A stretch of 64,000 nucleotides of DNA from Pycnopodia helianthoides (lineage: Eukaryota > Echinodermata > Asteroidea > Forcipulatida > Asteriidae), in NCBI GenBank assembly GCA_032158295.1, contig CM063254.1, positions 5,796,326 through 5,860,325 on the forward strand, written 5' to 3'. How positions within the stretch are numbered: the first letter of the stretch is position 1; each line of letters starts with the position of its first letter. Position numbers and translations under genes: made by a program. The notes beneath the pieces are model-generated. The model saw only the letters and a list, made by a program, of their open reading frames with translations, was not told the origin of the DNA and did not search any database. Below, piece by piece: positions 24,813 through 37,419 of this stretch.

Positions 24813-27800
24813 CTAGAGAGGGGGGGGGTAAAAGACAAAGGGACGAAGACATCCTCAAGACAAACGAGCAGAAAGGATGACTACTTGAGAAAAGAAGATG
24901 TTGGACATAACTGTGGGAAGATGCTGACACAAAATATTGACATCTGATAAATCCTGCCCTTGAAATTCATTCCTGAAGGGCCAAGGCTATTTTTCTTGAG
25001 CAAAGATTGCTGACACTTGGAATATCAACATGTCTAAGGGAATAGTTTTCAAGGGGTATCAAGGACAAGAGCAGAGCAAAGAAGAACAAAACTGAAATGA
25101 TGCCTCTCCTCTCTAAACAGATATTTCAGCAAGAGAAATAGCAATGCCAGCATAATATTAGCTATGAATTGTTTTTAGGGTTAAAAAAGACTGTTACAAA
25201 GATAGAGGGCTATTTTGTGGGGTTGTATACATGGGGGGAAGGGGGTGGTGGAGAGGGTGGTGGAGGTGGAGGGGGGGGGAGTTGTTTGATTTGCCATCGG
25301 TACCCACTGACACCTAACCACAACTCCCTCTCTACAACTCATTTAGCCTTGATACCGCTGATGCGGAACTAATGCCATCAGGCCCCGCAGCCACAATTCT
25401 GAATACCAAATGACAGCTAGCATAATAGCAGGCCGCATCAGTGAGATCAAGGGACTGGGATCTGTGCTGGCCGGCCGGCCCGGGCCAAAAGCCGCATCCC
25501 AAAGCCATCCAATAATCCCCCCTTCCTACTGATGATCAGTAAGAATACTCATCAGATGCTGGTCAGCCATGCAGGCGGAAAACCTGATTACAACCAACGG
25601 GGGTAGGGGTGAGCTTCTGCAACGACCGCACCAGTCAGGAGATCATAGCACTATTGTCAAATCAACCTCTACATATAACGAAAAATATCGCAGCACTTTC
25701 CTCCGACCCAAATGTCTTTTCAGTGAATTAAATGAACAGGAAAACAACGCCGTATAACTATTTTATACTGCAGTAATCACAAAGGCCATTTGTAAGAATG
25801 TTTTTTTTTTTATTACTTTGTATTCAAAATTTTGATCATTCTCCCTGCCCCAAAAAATGCAAATAAATTAACAATATTATTTATAAAATGGAAAAAAACA
25901 GTCAATAAGTTTTACTATTAACATGATGTTGTTTTGGGCAAAGACAATTTTTATTTTAATTTGTTCGAAAAAAAATCCAAATTACCATGAATTACAGAGC
26001 CTCCCACGAGGACAGAGCATAACTACACCAAGGAATTTTTGTTGTCACATAATTTTAATTATTCACTCTAACCTATACAACTCATAATCCATACAGTTGC
26101 GAGATACTGTTTAAAAGAAAAATAATAACAACAACATTAATACTTTTTGAGCCCTTTTTCCATCTCAGACAGCTTTTGTATTTCATCCAAGGGAAGAAAA
26201 TGTTCCTTTTAACCGAACAATTTGTCGGCAATCCTCCCGGGCATTGTGTATTGAAGTTTCCAGGAAGAAATAACACAAAAAAATGCGCCGTTTTATTTTC
26301 ACAAAATGCCGAGGTACAGGTTTGGTGCACTTTTCATTCTTTGTCCGCTGGATGGCGGTTCCCTCTGTCCCACTCTCGCGCTGACACATCAAAAATTATG
26401 ATCATGGGCTACTGCACCCCATCGGGGCAATATGAGCTTCATTTTAGTGGCTATCTGATAATTATATTAGTGTTAATGCACAGTATAACAGTAATGTACC
26501 TGGAAAATGGAGGGGGGGGTAAGATCGGAATAAACTGCATTGAGTCAACGTATAGATCATCAGCCACAGCAAGGGGGAAAAAAACTAGAGAAGAAGAAAA
26601 AAAAACTGAAAGATGGTACTTAACTATTTTTCTCTAAATTTGCTAATGAAATCAGCCAAATGTATTCTCATCTACCGTGAAGGAAAAGATTTTCATTAGA
26701 ATTTTGTCATTAATATCGTCACTAATTTTTTCTTCTCTAATTTGGTTTATTCCAAATGCTAGAAAATCGAGCTTTGCCTTTTTTATTTTTAGAGAGAGGG
26801 AGAGGAGGGGGGGTCCGGGTGGGTTCAATGCCCGTCAAGTTGCTTGTCGATGGGACCAAAGTCTGTCAGTGTTAAGCTCCCCCATTCATTCCGTCGTTAC
26901 TGTTTACCTTCCGATCCTTCTCAAAAAATCCCCACTCGCTGGACACAATAGAGAAAGCTAATAGCCCATGGGAACAGAACGACTTTGAAAGTGACAACTT
27001 TGTTGTGGCTCACTCCGACCACCAAGATTTGAACGAAAATTTGTCCCGTGACACAGATTTGAGAGAAGGAACAAGTGAGGATAAGTCTAGGGGTAAAGGG
27101 GAGGAATATAATGAAGACCTTAAAAAGAACAAGCTGCATTCAATGTGTTAGATGGATCCAGCAAAAATCAACTGCTCATAAGAAATTTTTGAAGAGCTGT
27201 CTTCTTTTGAGTTGACACACTAAAATGTCAGTTATGAAACACTGAACTTTCAATGTTGTGTAAGTAGACTATGCCTTAAGGAAACATTTCTACTTGTCAC
27301 AAACACTCAAACAATTGTTGTATGTGTCAATTTAAATTGATATTTGATATCTCAAAATTTGGAATGAAATATGCTTAATAACCAAAGGATACTTGTTTTC
27401 TTTTTGATTTCATTTTATTTTGTTTTATTTATTTTCTTTTTTATGGGGGGGGATTTTATCTGCAGCTCTGTTCTTTCTCAAGTCATAGCTGTCACGATTC
27501 CACTGTCAATAAAACAAGATAATCCCCAGAATTTGATTGAAATTACAACAGTCTGGGAGTCCGTAAAGACAGAAGAAGAATGAGTCACTGTAGTTGCATC
27601 AATTGCCTCAGGGTCCACTTCCAGCAAGAAAAAAAAAACCCACACGACACAACGGGAAAAAAAGTGGACAAATAAGTGAAAAAGATTCCATAAACTGAGA
27701 GATGTCCTGAGCTGAACTCCGTAGCGCCTCGCTTAATCCTCAACAAATCTTCCTTCCCTGAATCCAGTAAATGTGTCCGTCATTGTGAGAGATGACTATC

Positions 27801-30800
27801 CAATGGGAAAAATTGTATCAACAAAACAGAGAGGCTGGTACAAGACTCTTCTTAATACTCTTGACATTATTAATCAAACTGATATTGACAACCACACGCC
27901 AGACTAACTTGGCATTTTCCCTCAACACTATTTTTTTTATTTTTTTTACAAAGGGTCCCGGGTTTCATTCGAATGATTACTAATTTCATTTGAATGAATT
28001 CTGAAGAATAGATGTCACAGCTTTAGTAATGAAAACACGTATGTACTGATTAAAATGACTGATAACTCTTATCGTTTAATAATAGTCAGAATGTCATCTC
28101 ACGGTGTGCAGCCAGTATATAGCTGATGATTTCAATCTGGCCGACTGTCATTTGCTGAACTTTTATCGGAACACATTAAACCCAAAATACCCCAAGCAGA
28201 GATTTAAACCAATTGAGTGAATGTTTTTGATTGATGTTAAGATGATAGGTTGCCTACCCACAGCACCAACAAGTCCAATTATTTACAACTTCTACAATTT
28301 TTTTTCTTTCTATCATATTATTATTATTATTTTTTTATGAGGAAGTTCCACTCTAACCATTTCCACCACAAACCAGCATCCTGTTAGTCCCTTGCTGAAA
28401 AATCCTCCCAGGAATTTGAACTTCACAAGGTCATAGAAAAATGCAGGACCAGAGATTTATGGAGTATTTCTGCCTGGTTTTTTTTATGGAGCAGGGGCCC
28501 TTGCTGGAATGATCTTAACAGATGTAAGAGGGGGGAGCCATAGGCTCCATTCAGTCTGCAACCGATACCCAGTAAGTCAGACGGCCAATACTGATGAGAT
28601 GTTAACCTCCCCACCACCCATGAGGGCGCTTTTCCCTGGGCCCTTTCCAGCCCCCCACCCCTTCCATTTAAGCACCTGTATTGTGAGCAGCATGGATTGA
28701 AAGGCCAACCGGTCATTTTGCATCAAACAATTTGTACAGTCTCCAAACCAAGGTCTACTGTAGAATCACAATGGGGGAAAGAAACTGGAGGTTTCGTTTT
28801 TCTTTAACTGGCCTCATTTTGAGGGGGGGATGCCTGTCACCACCTCTGCTTGTGCAACATGGCTTCAGGGCTTGCCAGCCAGGAGAACAGAAACAGTCTT
28901 TTGTTTTTGGCCTGTCACCACCATTGAGGGGGAAATTACAGTCAATGAATGCTTGGATCAGGTATCTAGCCCTTTTATAATGGAGGGCATGGCACTTGAC
29001 AGAACCCAACCTCAGCCAGAGGTCCGCCAAAAGCAATAATTGCTGCATATTGCACCTCCAGCTATTTGGTGTTATTTTAACTGACTAGGTACCCTAGATT
29101 TGTGAAGATGTTTAGAGAAAGAGTAGTCTTTAAAAAGATTTCTTTTCGCCCTCTGGGTGCTTTTGTTTTCCTTGGTGGCCGGAGGGGAGGGTAAATTTAT
29201 CAGCAGAAGTTCAACAAGGCTGACAGTCTGTGGACAGTGGATTCAGACCACATTTGTTAAGTGTTGATGACCACAGAATGTGACCAGAGAATTGGTGATT
29301 AAATATAAATAGTTGCACTGCATTTTGAATGCTAAGTGATAGATTTTGTTTATGAATAATATGTTGCTTGTATCAGTTTGTAGTCATTTACTTTGCTTAA
29401 GAATGTAAACCATCTTTATCATGCATTTTGTCTAAAACTTACAAGTTACAGTGTGATGCATAATCTTTCAAATACAACATCCATCTGCCAACACGCTATA
29501 TCATGCTTGCTAAATAATCGCTAATCAAATAAGAAACCACAAGGGAAACTTGCTGGGTAAATTTCCACTAATTGCTTCACAGAAAAGTCTGAAAAAAACC
29601 TTGCATTTTACCTTTTCATGTTTTACTTTTAAAATGATAAATGGAAACTGAACGAAAAACCTGCCCAGGAAACATGATCAGCTACGTCAAACAAGACAAC
29701 CACATCAATTTTCATGTAATAATATACAAATTAAAAGACCTCTTTTCAACAAAATGCTGTTGAGAGTAACAGCGTGTTTTTTAGTGGAAATCCGAATCAA
29801 CGACATGCTCAGTCGTCCGGCAATAACTCCGTCTACCATTGTATCTACAAGAAACCTTCTGCACTGTGGTAATTTATCATCCACAGGAGGGCCGGGTAAC
29901 AAAGGAGAGGGACAACTCTCGATGATGATGATCCGTTTTAAGACTGATGAGAGCACAATACTGTCTACACACAATGGTCCCCATCCTATGATTAATGAAA
30001 GAATGTTAACAGCATCGGAGAATAGGAGGGTTTGCCGGGCCCATTTACCCCACATAGTGATCACCAAAGGGGGAGCTAAATGGGCGGAGGGGCTTGAAGA
30101 CAACCATGATAGTTGCACTACCCTCCTTCAATTTATAAAGCTTAGAAGCCTTTCAAGCACTCTCGGTAGATAAGCCTATGGCTTTATGTTCCTTCAGTGT
30201 GCATATAAATGCCCCATTTACTGTACTTGGGGTACCGGGGAGGGCAAGATAGTGCCACCACAGGGAGCAAAACAAAACGGTAACAAGGGCCTGTCGTCTA
30301 GACCTATTCCTCAATATTGGTTATTTGTTGGGCAAGTCTTCAAAACAGACTCGTGAGGCAATATATTTTTTTGCGTTCCTTTTCCAATTATCTTGTGGTT
30401 GATCATTGTCCAGTTAGTGAGAAGACAAATTGACTTTTTGTTTTTTCACGTTTTCTTTTTCTGAAAGTGACTGCATCGAGGTTTGTTTCCAACTTATTTT
30501 CGTTATAGTCCGAGGACAAACTTGCCCTAATTTGTTTCTATTTTTAACCAAGAGAACTACGTACTTATTACTACTTTGTAAAAAAATAACAATTTAGATG
30601 CAATTTGTTTGAAAACTAAAATGGAAATCATTAGGACACACTGCCGGATTATTTTTTCCCCTCTTCTTTTTCTTTTCAGAGACGTGTTTCAGCAAGAATT
30701 ATCCAGCACTGTATTTATTTTGTCATCAAATGTCATTTCTGACCAGTGAGTGATTCATGAAAAAGAAAATGTTGTGTTATTTCAATTCATCAATTTTGAG

Positions 30801-32559
30801 ACAGAAAATTCTTCCAATTTGCTGAAATCAATCTTTATTCAATTCTTCAAATGTCACTTCCAAGAAAAATTCAATTACCACCTTGCTAAATAACTTCACG
30901 GGAGATGGAAGTCATCTATTTTAAACAGACTCTCTGCAGACACGGTGTGCTTATTTAATATTCGCAAGCGGGTTTCCTTTTTGAAAAGCTTATCCATGTA
31001 TTTCCCCCTTTTTTTTTCAGTAACCCGGGCTTCTACTTCACTTCAACAACCTACAAATCCCATTTTGCCTGAAAGCTGCTTTAGCCAATGTGACAAACCC
31101 AATGCCTGAATAATCGAGTGTGTTTTACTAAGTACCTGTATGTATAATTGTAGGGCAAGGCTTACAGAATAGCTTTATTGTCTGACCCCCAACGACTGAC
31201 TGTACGAGCTTTGGAAATCCTAGTAACATTTCTCCTCCGTTAGTCCCCAAGCGGCCTGCCTTTGAGTGCTTGAGAGCGGCTTAAGGCCGACTAAAATCAA
31301 CCTGTTTGACGTGATCCATCTCATTTCCATGTTGATAGAGTTATCTTTCTCGCTTTACAAGGCTGGCAGTAACGCTCTATTAAACCCAGCGCCCAATCAA
31401 AGAAACAGAGTTCCCATTAGCTGGGTTGCTCTCCCCTGAATGTCCCCGCCAACTGGTCCATGTAACTCATCTTTGAGTACCCATTGTCCAGCCCTGTTAA
31501 GCACCCCCAAGCCCCACCAACAGCAGCGTAGGGGACTGAAAATGGGTAATTAACTTCTGAATTAGAAGTGTCCACCTAGATCATTCTTAGCTGAGAGTGG
31601 GTGACATCAATGCCCAAGTAATCCCCCTTCTTCGACCAATATTTGTTCAGCGGCGACCAGGGATGTGACTATTTACTACCGATGAGTAAAAGGGTCTCGG
31701 ACCCCTGTCTTTATGAATGGGTTCAAACCAATAGAATGCGGGCTCAGTCCAACGCAAAGCCAAATCCATCGTAATGAAGTATTGATTTCAAAGGTAAATC
31801 CTACTGTTTTCTTTTCATTGAGCGTTACACCCCTATGATGAGACCGACACAACACGCTCTGTCCAGTTTGGTTAAAAGAGGAAGAGTCAACATGAAGTTT
31901 CCTTGAGAAAAACAAACACGTAGGAGTAGGAGGTTCTTGGGGAATGCCAATGAAAACAAACAAACACAACCAATTGAGAAAAACAGACAAGCGCTAAATC
32001 GAAGAGCAAATCAGAAATAAAGGCTGATTAGTAGGATGAGATGATAATCGGAGAAAACAAACTGGGAAGACTGTAAAGGACAATGGACATTCAAGAACAA
32101 GTCTTCAACTTCGTTCTTGCCATGGTCAATGGTCAACCAGAGTTGTTCATCAAGGAGGAAGACTCTACTGTCTTTAGACAACATTTTCAACCGGCACAAG
32201 GGAAGAGACTTCGAGCATGGAAGTAAATAGCTCCTGGTGTTCGGTGAAGTTTAAGGCCCGGATTGAGAAATGATTAGTACACTTTAATCTAATACGAATT
32301 CTTGTAAGGTGCTCAAATCAAGTGAGAGTACAGTCAGTCGTACATAAAAAGACATTCTCATATTTCTAATAATCAAATGGACCTATAGAAAAACCCTCCC
32401 ACTGCACTTTTCATTGGGAGTGCGCTTTACAGCTTGCAAAGGTGTAAACCGCAATTGATCAAAATCTGCAAATACACATCTCGTAACTTTTCAAGTATGG
32501 TGAGAAAGCCAGCGACGAATTATCTCCAGAAGTAACTATTAATTAAGAAACAAACCCTT
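24813..32559 (-). other. COE upstream intron, 24.8-32.5 kb
   Basis: No exon was recognised. High-complexity, CpG-bearing blocks occur at about 25340-25570, 26150-26480, 29745-30060 and 31020-31660. The 26150-26480 block has gataattata (26457-26466) and several homeodomain-like strings, for example ttaatg at 26473-26478. Open frames at 26176-26637, 29705-30118 and 29754-30173 lack family resemblance; the last two overlap on opposite strands. T-rich and A-rich runs are frequent. Confidence 0.55.
25233..25281 (+). repeat. G-rich tract with G-quadruplex potential
   Basis: Successive G runs (G6, G5, GG repeats, G3, GG repeats, G9) within 49 bases on the plus strand satisfy the usual four-run pattern for a G-quadruplex. 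The nascent COE transcript would carry the C-rich complement, so any RNA structure from this gene would not be a quadruplex here. Confidence 0.6.
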
Positions 32560-32960
32560 AATATTAAGTTTTCTTCTCTGACAATAAACTTAGAGCTTTC
32601 TCACTTTCCATTAGTTCAAAGATGCGGCTGGCACGAGAATAACAGTGACAGAAAAGTGCAAGACCCTATCCATGGCATTTCATCTTTTTTTCCCTCTCTC
32701 GTAAATCTACGCATTCATCAAAAAATAATATCTTTGGCAGAATCTAAGTGTTATTCAGAGGCATGCCAATTGAGTCCAATAAAACTCTCTTTGTTTATCT
32801 ATAGATTAAATAATTCTCTGGGGCTGGTCTTGGCTAAGCTCAAAAACTGCAGGCCGTGAGATTAATATTAGTGGGCTGGGAATTGGGAAGATATTTCTTA
32901 CTGCCACCGCAAAAATAAAACTCCAGCAATATTAGCTAAAAGCAATCCTCCAGTGACTTG
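32560..32960. promoter_or_regulatory. Candidate intronic enhancer (CDX/SOX/FOX/GATA-type motif cluster)
   Basis: Within about 40 bases there are caataaaa (32777-32784, caudal/HOX-type), ctttgtt (32789-32795, SOX/TCF-type), tgtttat (32792-32798, FOX-type), tatctatagat (GATA-type pair) and gattaaataatt (homeodomain-type). Such dense overlap of developmental motifs in repeat-free sequence is typical of enhancers. No factor binding can be shown from sequence alone, and AT-rich motifs arise easily by chance in an AT-rich intron. Confidence 0.3.
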
Positions 32961-35900
32961 AAACAGGTGTTATCTAGAGTGTTGTGACCTAGACATAGAA
33001 GAGGCTATAAATGTTATGAGAAGGCCTATGCAGAGTGGATGACAAGCTATTAGTTCATTACTTTAGCACTAATGCTAGGTGCTTCAAGATGCAGCTGCAG
33101 CCAAATGTGCAGAAATGCTCAGCTTTTTTATATTATATATATTCATCCTGCCTTGATGGAAAGAGAAGTAAAAAAAAAAAAAAAGGAAACAGCCAAGCAG
33201 CAATGAGGGTGGGAGAGAGGGGAAAAGCTGGCAAGAGGGACACCTGGGTTGAGCATGACTGGTTCATCAGGGCAGGTGACAGCACCGTTAGTGTGTGGCG
33301 ACAAACTCGGACCTGTTTGACTTTGCACCTCGACTATACCACGCCGGTGTCGGGCACAACCATCATGGCTCATTGCAAGAGAATGCTGGTGTTGTTTGCA
33401 CCAAGACATTACCGCCATGTGGGTTATGGAGGTGAGACTCCTTCCCCCACCTCATCCCCCCCAAAAAAAAGCTTATCCTCGGGGCAAATTTGTTTTACTC
33501 CGTCACATGACCGATAAAATTAGGAGATGAGATATTACACAAGGCATCTTGTGATATTGCATCGGTGTTGGACAAAGGGAATGCATCTGACTGCTGAAAG
33601 CATGCATGGCTGGGATCAGAGTGAAGTGCTGTTAAAAGGGGAGAGAGAAAAAAGCTGAAATAGTCACCGCTTTGTTATTTTAGGGAACATGAGCTGTGTG
33701 TTGGAACAACTTTCATGATGTAATTTTGGTAGGCATTAATATTACAGGGTGTGAACACCATTGGGAATCATCTCTAGTTGGTTTTGACAGGCTGCCATCG
33801 CGGACTTCCCTTGGATGTCAAACCGAGAACTTCTTTCTGCCTGATGAGTTTTTCCATCTTTGGAGAAATGACGATAAGGATAAGTATACCGTGTCATCGA
33901 TCTGTGAGTGTGATTACTGACCAAAAATTTGGTTTAATGAATTCTGAATGCACTTTTAGTCTGCCCTGCTATACATGTTTCTGTGATAGATAATTATTCA
34001 GTGTTAACACGGTCTGGTTTCCTCTGAATTAAACTTTGGCTAATGTCATTTTTGTCATAACTTTCACAGAGCTTCTAATAAGGCATTCTCCACTTGAAAA
34101 CGTTGCTTCTTTTCAGATAAATTACAGCATATATATGATGTCACAGGTTTACTTTTTCACAAATGAATTTCTTTCAAATCAAAAAAGGTACTACTGACCT
34201 CTAAGTCATGCCAGAAAAACGAAATCACAGATCCATGGAAGCCCTGATTGTACTTGTTGTTTTTGTTGGATATTTTCAAATTGTCTAGTTGATGATTAGA
34301 TTTGGGGGAGGGGTATCTAAAAGCTACTGCAGTCATTTGTAGATTTGTACACAATCCGGCGCCATTTTTATTTTGAATGCCACATCCTGTGGAGTGTGCT
34401 CATATCGAATGGCAATAATGTATCAAGTAGCAGTATTGTACATCTAGATAGCGCATCAATCTTTAATCAGTCCCCATTAGATTTGATTGCTTGGCGAGTG
34501 GTAACCTTAAACTGACCATCGAGATGGCACAACTTATGAGAAGATTGAGATATCTCTCCGATTAGAAGGGGGGGACTTGGAAACTGAGGGAAAATACACT
34601 CTGGCATTTTAATCTTGGATTAAATCAAAGCTGTAATTTTGTTAATATTTCTAGCTGATCGCTCACATTGTTTTTTTTTTACAAACAAGCACAGGACAAT
34701 TGTTTCTTTTTGGATCTCCTTTAATATATCCTGTGGTGGGGGAGAAGCCTACTTTCATTGGGTATGTGGGTAAAATATTTTCTTGCTTTGGTGCAAAGGA
34801 CATGAATAAAGGGGAGAGAGAAAAGAACTTAAGTTTTTGTCATACTTGTTCACAATAACAGGGAGACGTTGAATAGGGATAGAGGAACGTGATTTCATCT
34901 TGTCAGCCCGTGTAGCTGACAATGCCAGCCAGTCAGCATGGCATTATGTGTCCTGGCAGAGTGAGCTTTAGATTGGCAATGTAGCCCGCGGCGGCTGCAA
35001 GGGATAATTTCAGTTTGACAATGAAATCACTCCAACTTGCACGACTTGCGACCATTCCTGCACTTCAATCAGACAGCGTTGGTTGCTAGCCAGGATCTAA
35101 TCTGTGGATAGTTTCTTAAGGTGTTATCTAATCAGTGTACTACTGGATGCTGTTAATGGATTTTTAATCACACTAGTGAACCAAATTGAAATTCAGCCCC
35201 TCGGTGAAATCAAAATAGAAGAGGGTTGAAGCATGCATGACCCACAAAAAAAAATCCCCCCAACTACGTGACAGGATCCCCGTCCTGGAAGGGCAGATAA
35301 GCAGGGAATATGATTTGACCAATCCTATTTTGCTGCTTGCATAAACACAGGATCAACTTGGCGAGGAGGTAACAGGATTTAGAAGGATCTAGACAAATGA
35401 GTCGCTGGGGGCAGTGCTATGAGGCAAACTGTGTCCACTCTGTCATTGAGAAAACACGCTGAGGAAAAGAGACAACAGAGTTGTGAGACGGCCCGCGGAC
35501 ATTAACAGATGCGGGACAGCATCATCATGTTCGCTAGGTGCAGTGTGTGTGCGCATGGGATGGCTGCGATAATCTGCACTGGGTCGCAGTTTGCCAACAA
35601 AGGGGGCCCGAGCATTACTACGCCGAGTGCTCGGCACACAGGAAATCACAGGCTCTCAATCAAGGATCAGATTCTCCTATGACAACAAATGAGCATCTTG
35701 AGCTCGCTATCTACAATTTCCACCACTTCATGGACTCTCTTCCTCATACCTTGAAAGAAAAAAAGAAAAAAAGAAGAAGAAAAAAAAAAAAACATGCCAC
35801 ACACTACTTCAATTAATTACAACCACACTCGCCATACATCAACACAAATCCAGCCCCATGGTTTCTGTACTTCAACTTCTAGTGTCACACACTGACATCC

Positions 35901-37382
35901 CACCCTATCTAAAACTCAGTGTCATCCTTAATCCTTGTAAAATACAACCTAAATCCCGGAACACTAGACCCCAGCTCAAGACTCCCCATAAGTGTTGATG
36001 ACCTTGTCAGTGTGATTGGCTTATTCAGTCATCACTCATGCACAGTACACTTGGCTAAAGCAGTCTATAAGTTGTGCAGGGGAGAAAGTAGTTGCCGGGG
36101 ATTGTGTTTAGTGTAGCACACGCTTAGCCTCATTTATCAAATATCAATTGATGAGACATTGATATTATTTGGTTTCAATAAACACTGTCCCTGAGGGTTG
36201 GGGGGAAGGTGGGCAAGATTTACAATGCGTATGGCTCAAACTCATCATCGCATTATTTGTATCAGTCCCTTCACTAAAGTGGATATAAATAAATAAAACC
36301 GCATGGAGAAAGGAAATTAGTTTGCCTTGTGCTGATTTGTGGTGGAGATGGCTACATTCAAAATTGGCATTTGGGAAAAATACAAATTGTGATTAAAAAT
36401 AAAAGTACGTGTAAAGTTTCATCCTCCACAGATGCTTTACATTTCTTATAAAAAAAATAGTCACTCTCTAAAGTGTGTTAATAAATGTTGTTAATAAGTA
36501 TGCAAACTTTCCGCAATTAGATTAATTAAATATCATTCAATCAAAATATTTCATTTTTTACGCTAAATTACGATAATTTAACCGGTATGAAACTTTTACA
36601 TTCAAACTTTTCTTCCTTGCTCTATAGCACTTTCATATTTCTTTCAACTTCTTGAGAGTAAAGTTTCGCAAGCATGAGATTTAACAAGTATCAAACTTTA
36701 CCTTCCATAGTTTCTCTGAATAAAACACTTTTAATTTTGTTGCAAACACTTTTTTAAGAATAAATATGAAGGCAACCGTTCACATAAAAAAATCAAGTCC
36801 CTTCTCAACATTATCAGTCTCCTTTATGCTTAGAGTGCTTTTGTTTACAAGTTCATTCATCTACTTTGAACTTATGGTACTTTTCGCCCTCTAAAAATGG
36901 ATCAGGGCACAAAATAATCAAGTCACTGTAGATGATCATGACCCTTTTAATGCTGTGATGTACAGCCAAGTTACTGGTCTGTTGCATTCCATACACATAT
37001 CCGTTCGTCAAAATCGTGGCCTGACAAGCCTGGTCATACCGACCCGCCACAAAAATGCAAAGTAATCAACAAAAATTGTTTGAACATAAAAAATGTGCAG
37101 TTGTCAATTTCGAATAAATGTTTGGACATTTTGTTCAGGTTATTATAAAGATTATTTTTTTTCTTTCTTTTCGGCAGAGACCTCCTTTTCTTGGAGGGCA
37201 ATAGGAGCAAATGTGGATTGATTGCCTTTTTGGAATGAAAGTGGCCCAACACCTGGTTATGATATCAACTCCAATAGGACCTGCACCACAATCTCAAAAG
37301 AGTAAATCCACAGGGACCATTACGATATAAATTGTACCTATAATTCATACAGCAGGCCAGCCATTACCAGGACTCAGAGCAT
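32961..37382 (-). other. COE upstream intron, 33.0-37.4 kb
   Basis: No exon was recognised. It includes A-rich runs (33170-33184 and 35755-35791) and an AT-rich stretch at 36380-36830 with repeated aaactt/aagttt strings. More complex sequence lies at 34860-35110 and 35400-35700. The open frame at 33035-33517 (160 codons) spans poly-A and has no recognisable domain; the opposite-strand frame 33143-33418 is its shadow. Confidence 0.55.
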
Positions 37383-37419
37383 CCCCCCCCCCACCAAAAA
37401 AAAAAAAAAAAAAAAAAAA
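37383..37419. repeat. C10 tract followed by A24 tract
   Basis: Ten C residues (37383-37392), then acc, then 24 A residues (37396-37419). A C run followed by an A run recurs in the window (for example 8139-8160 and 22902-22923), which suggests a common mutational origin or relics of A-tailed insertions. Confidence 0.95.

Noticed and set aside
33035..33517. 160-codon open frame
   Set aside because: It reads through a poly-A tract coding a lysine run and has no recognisable family features; the opposite strand is also open.
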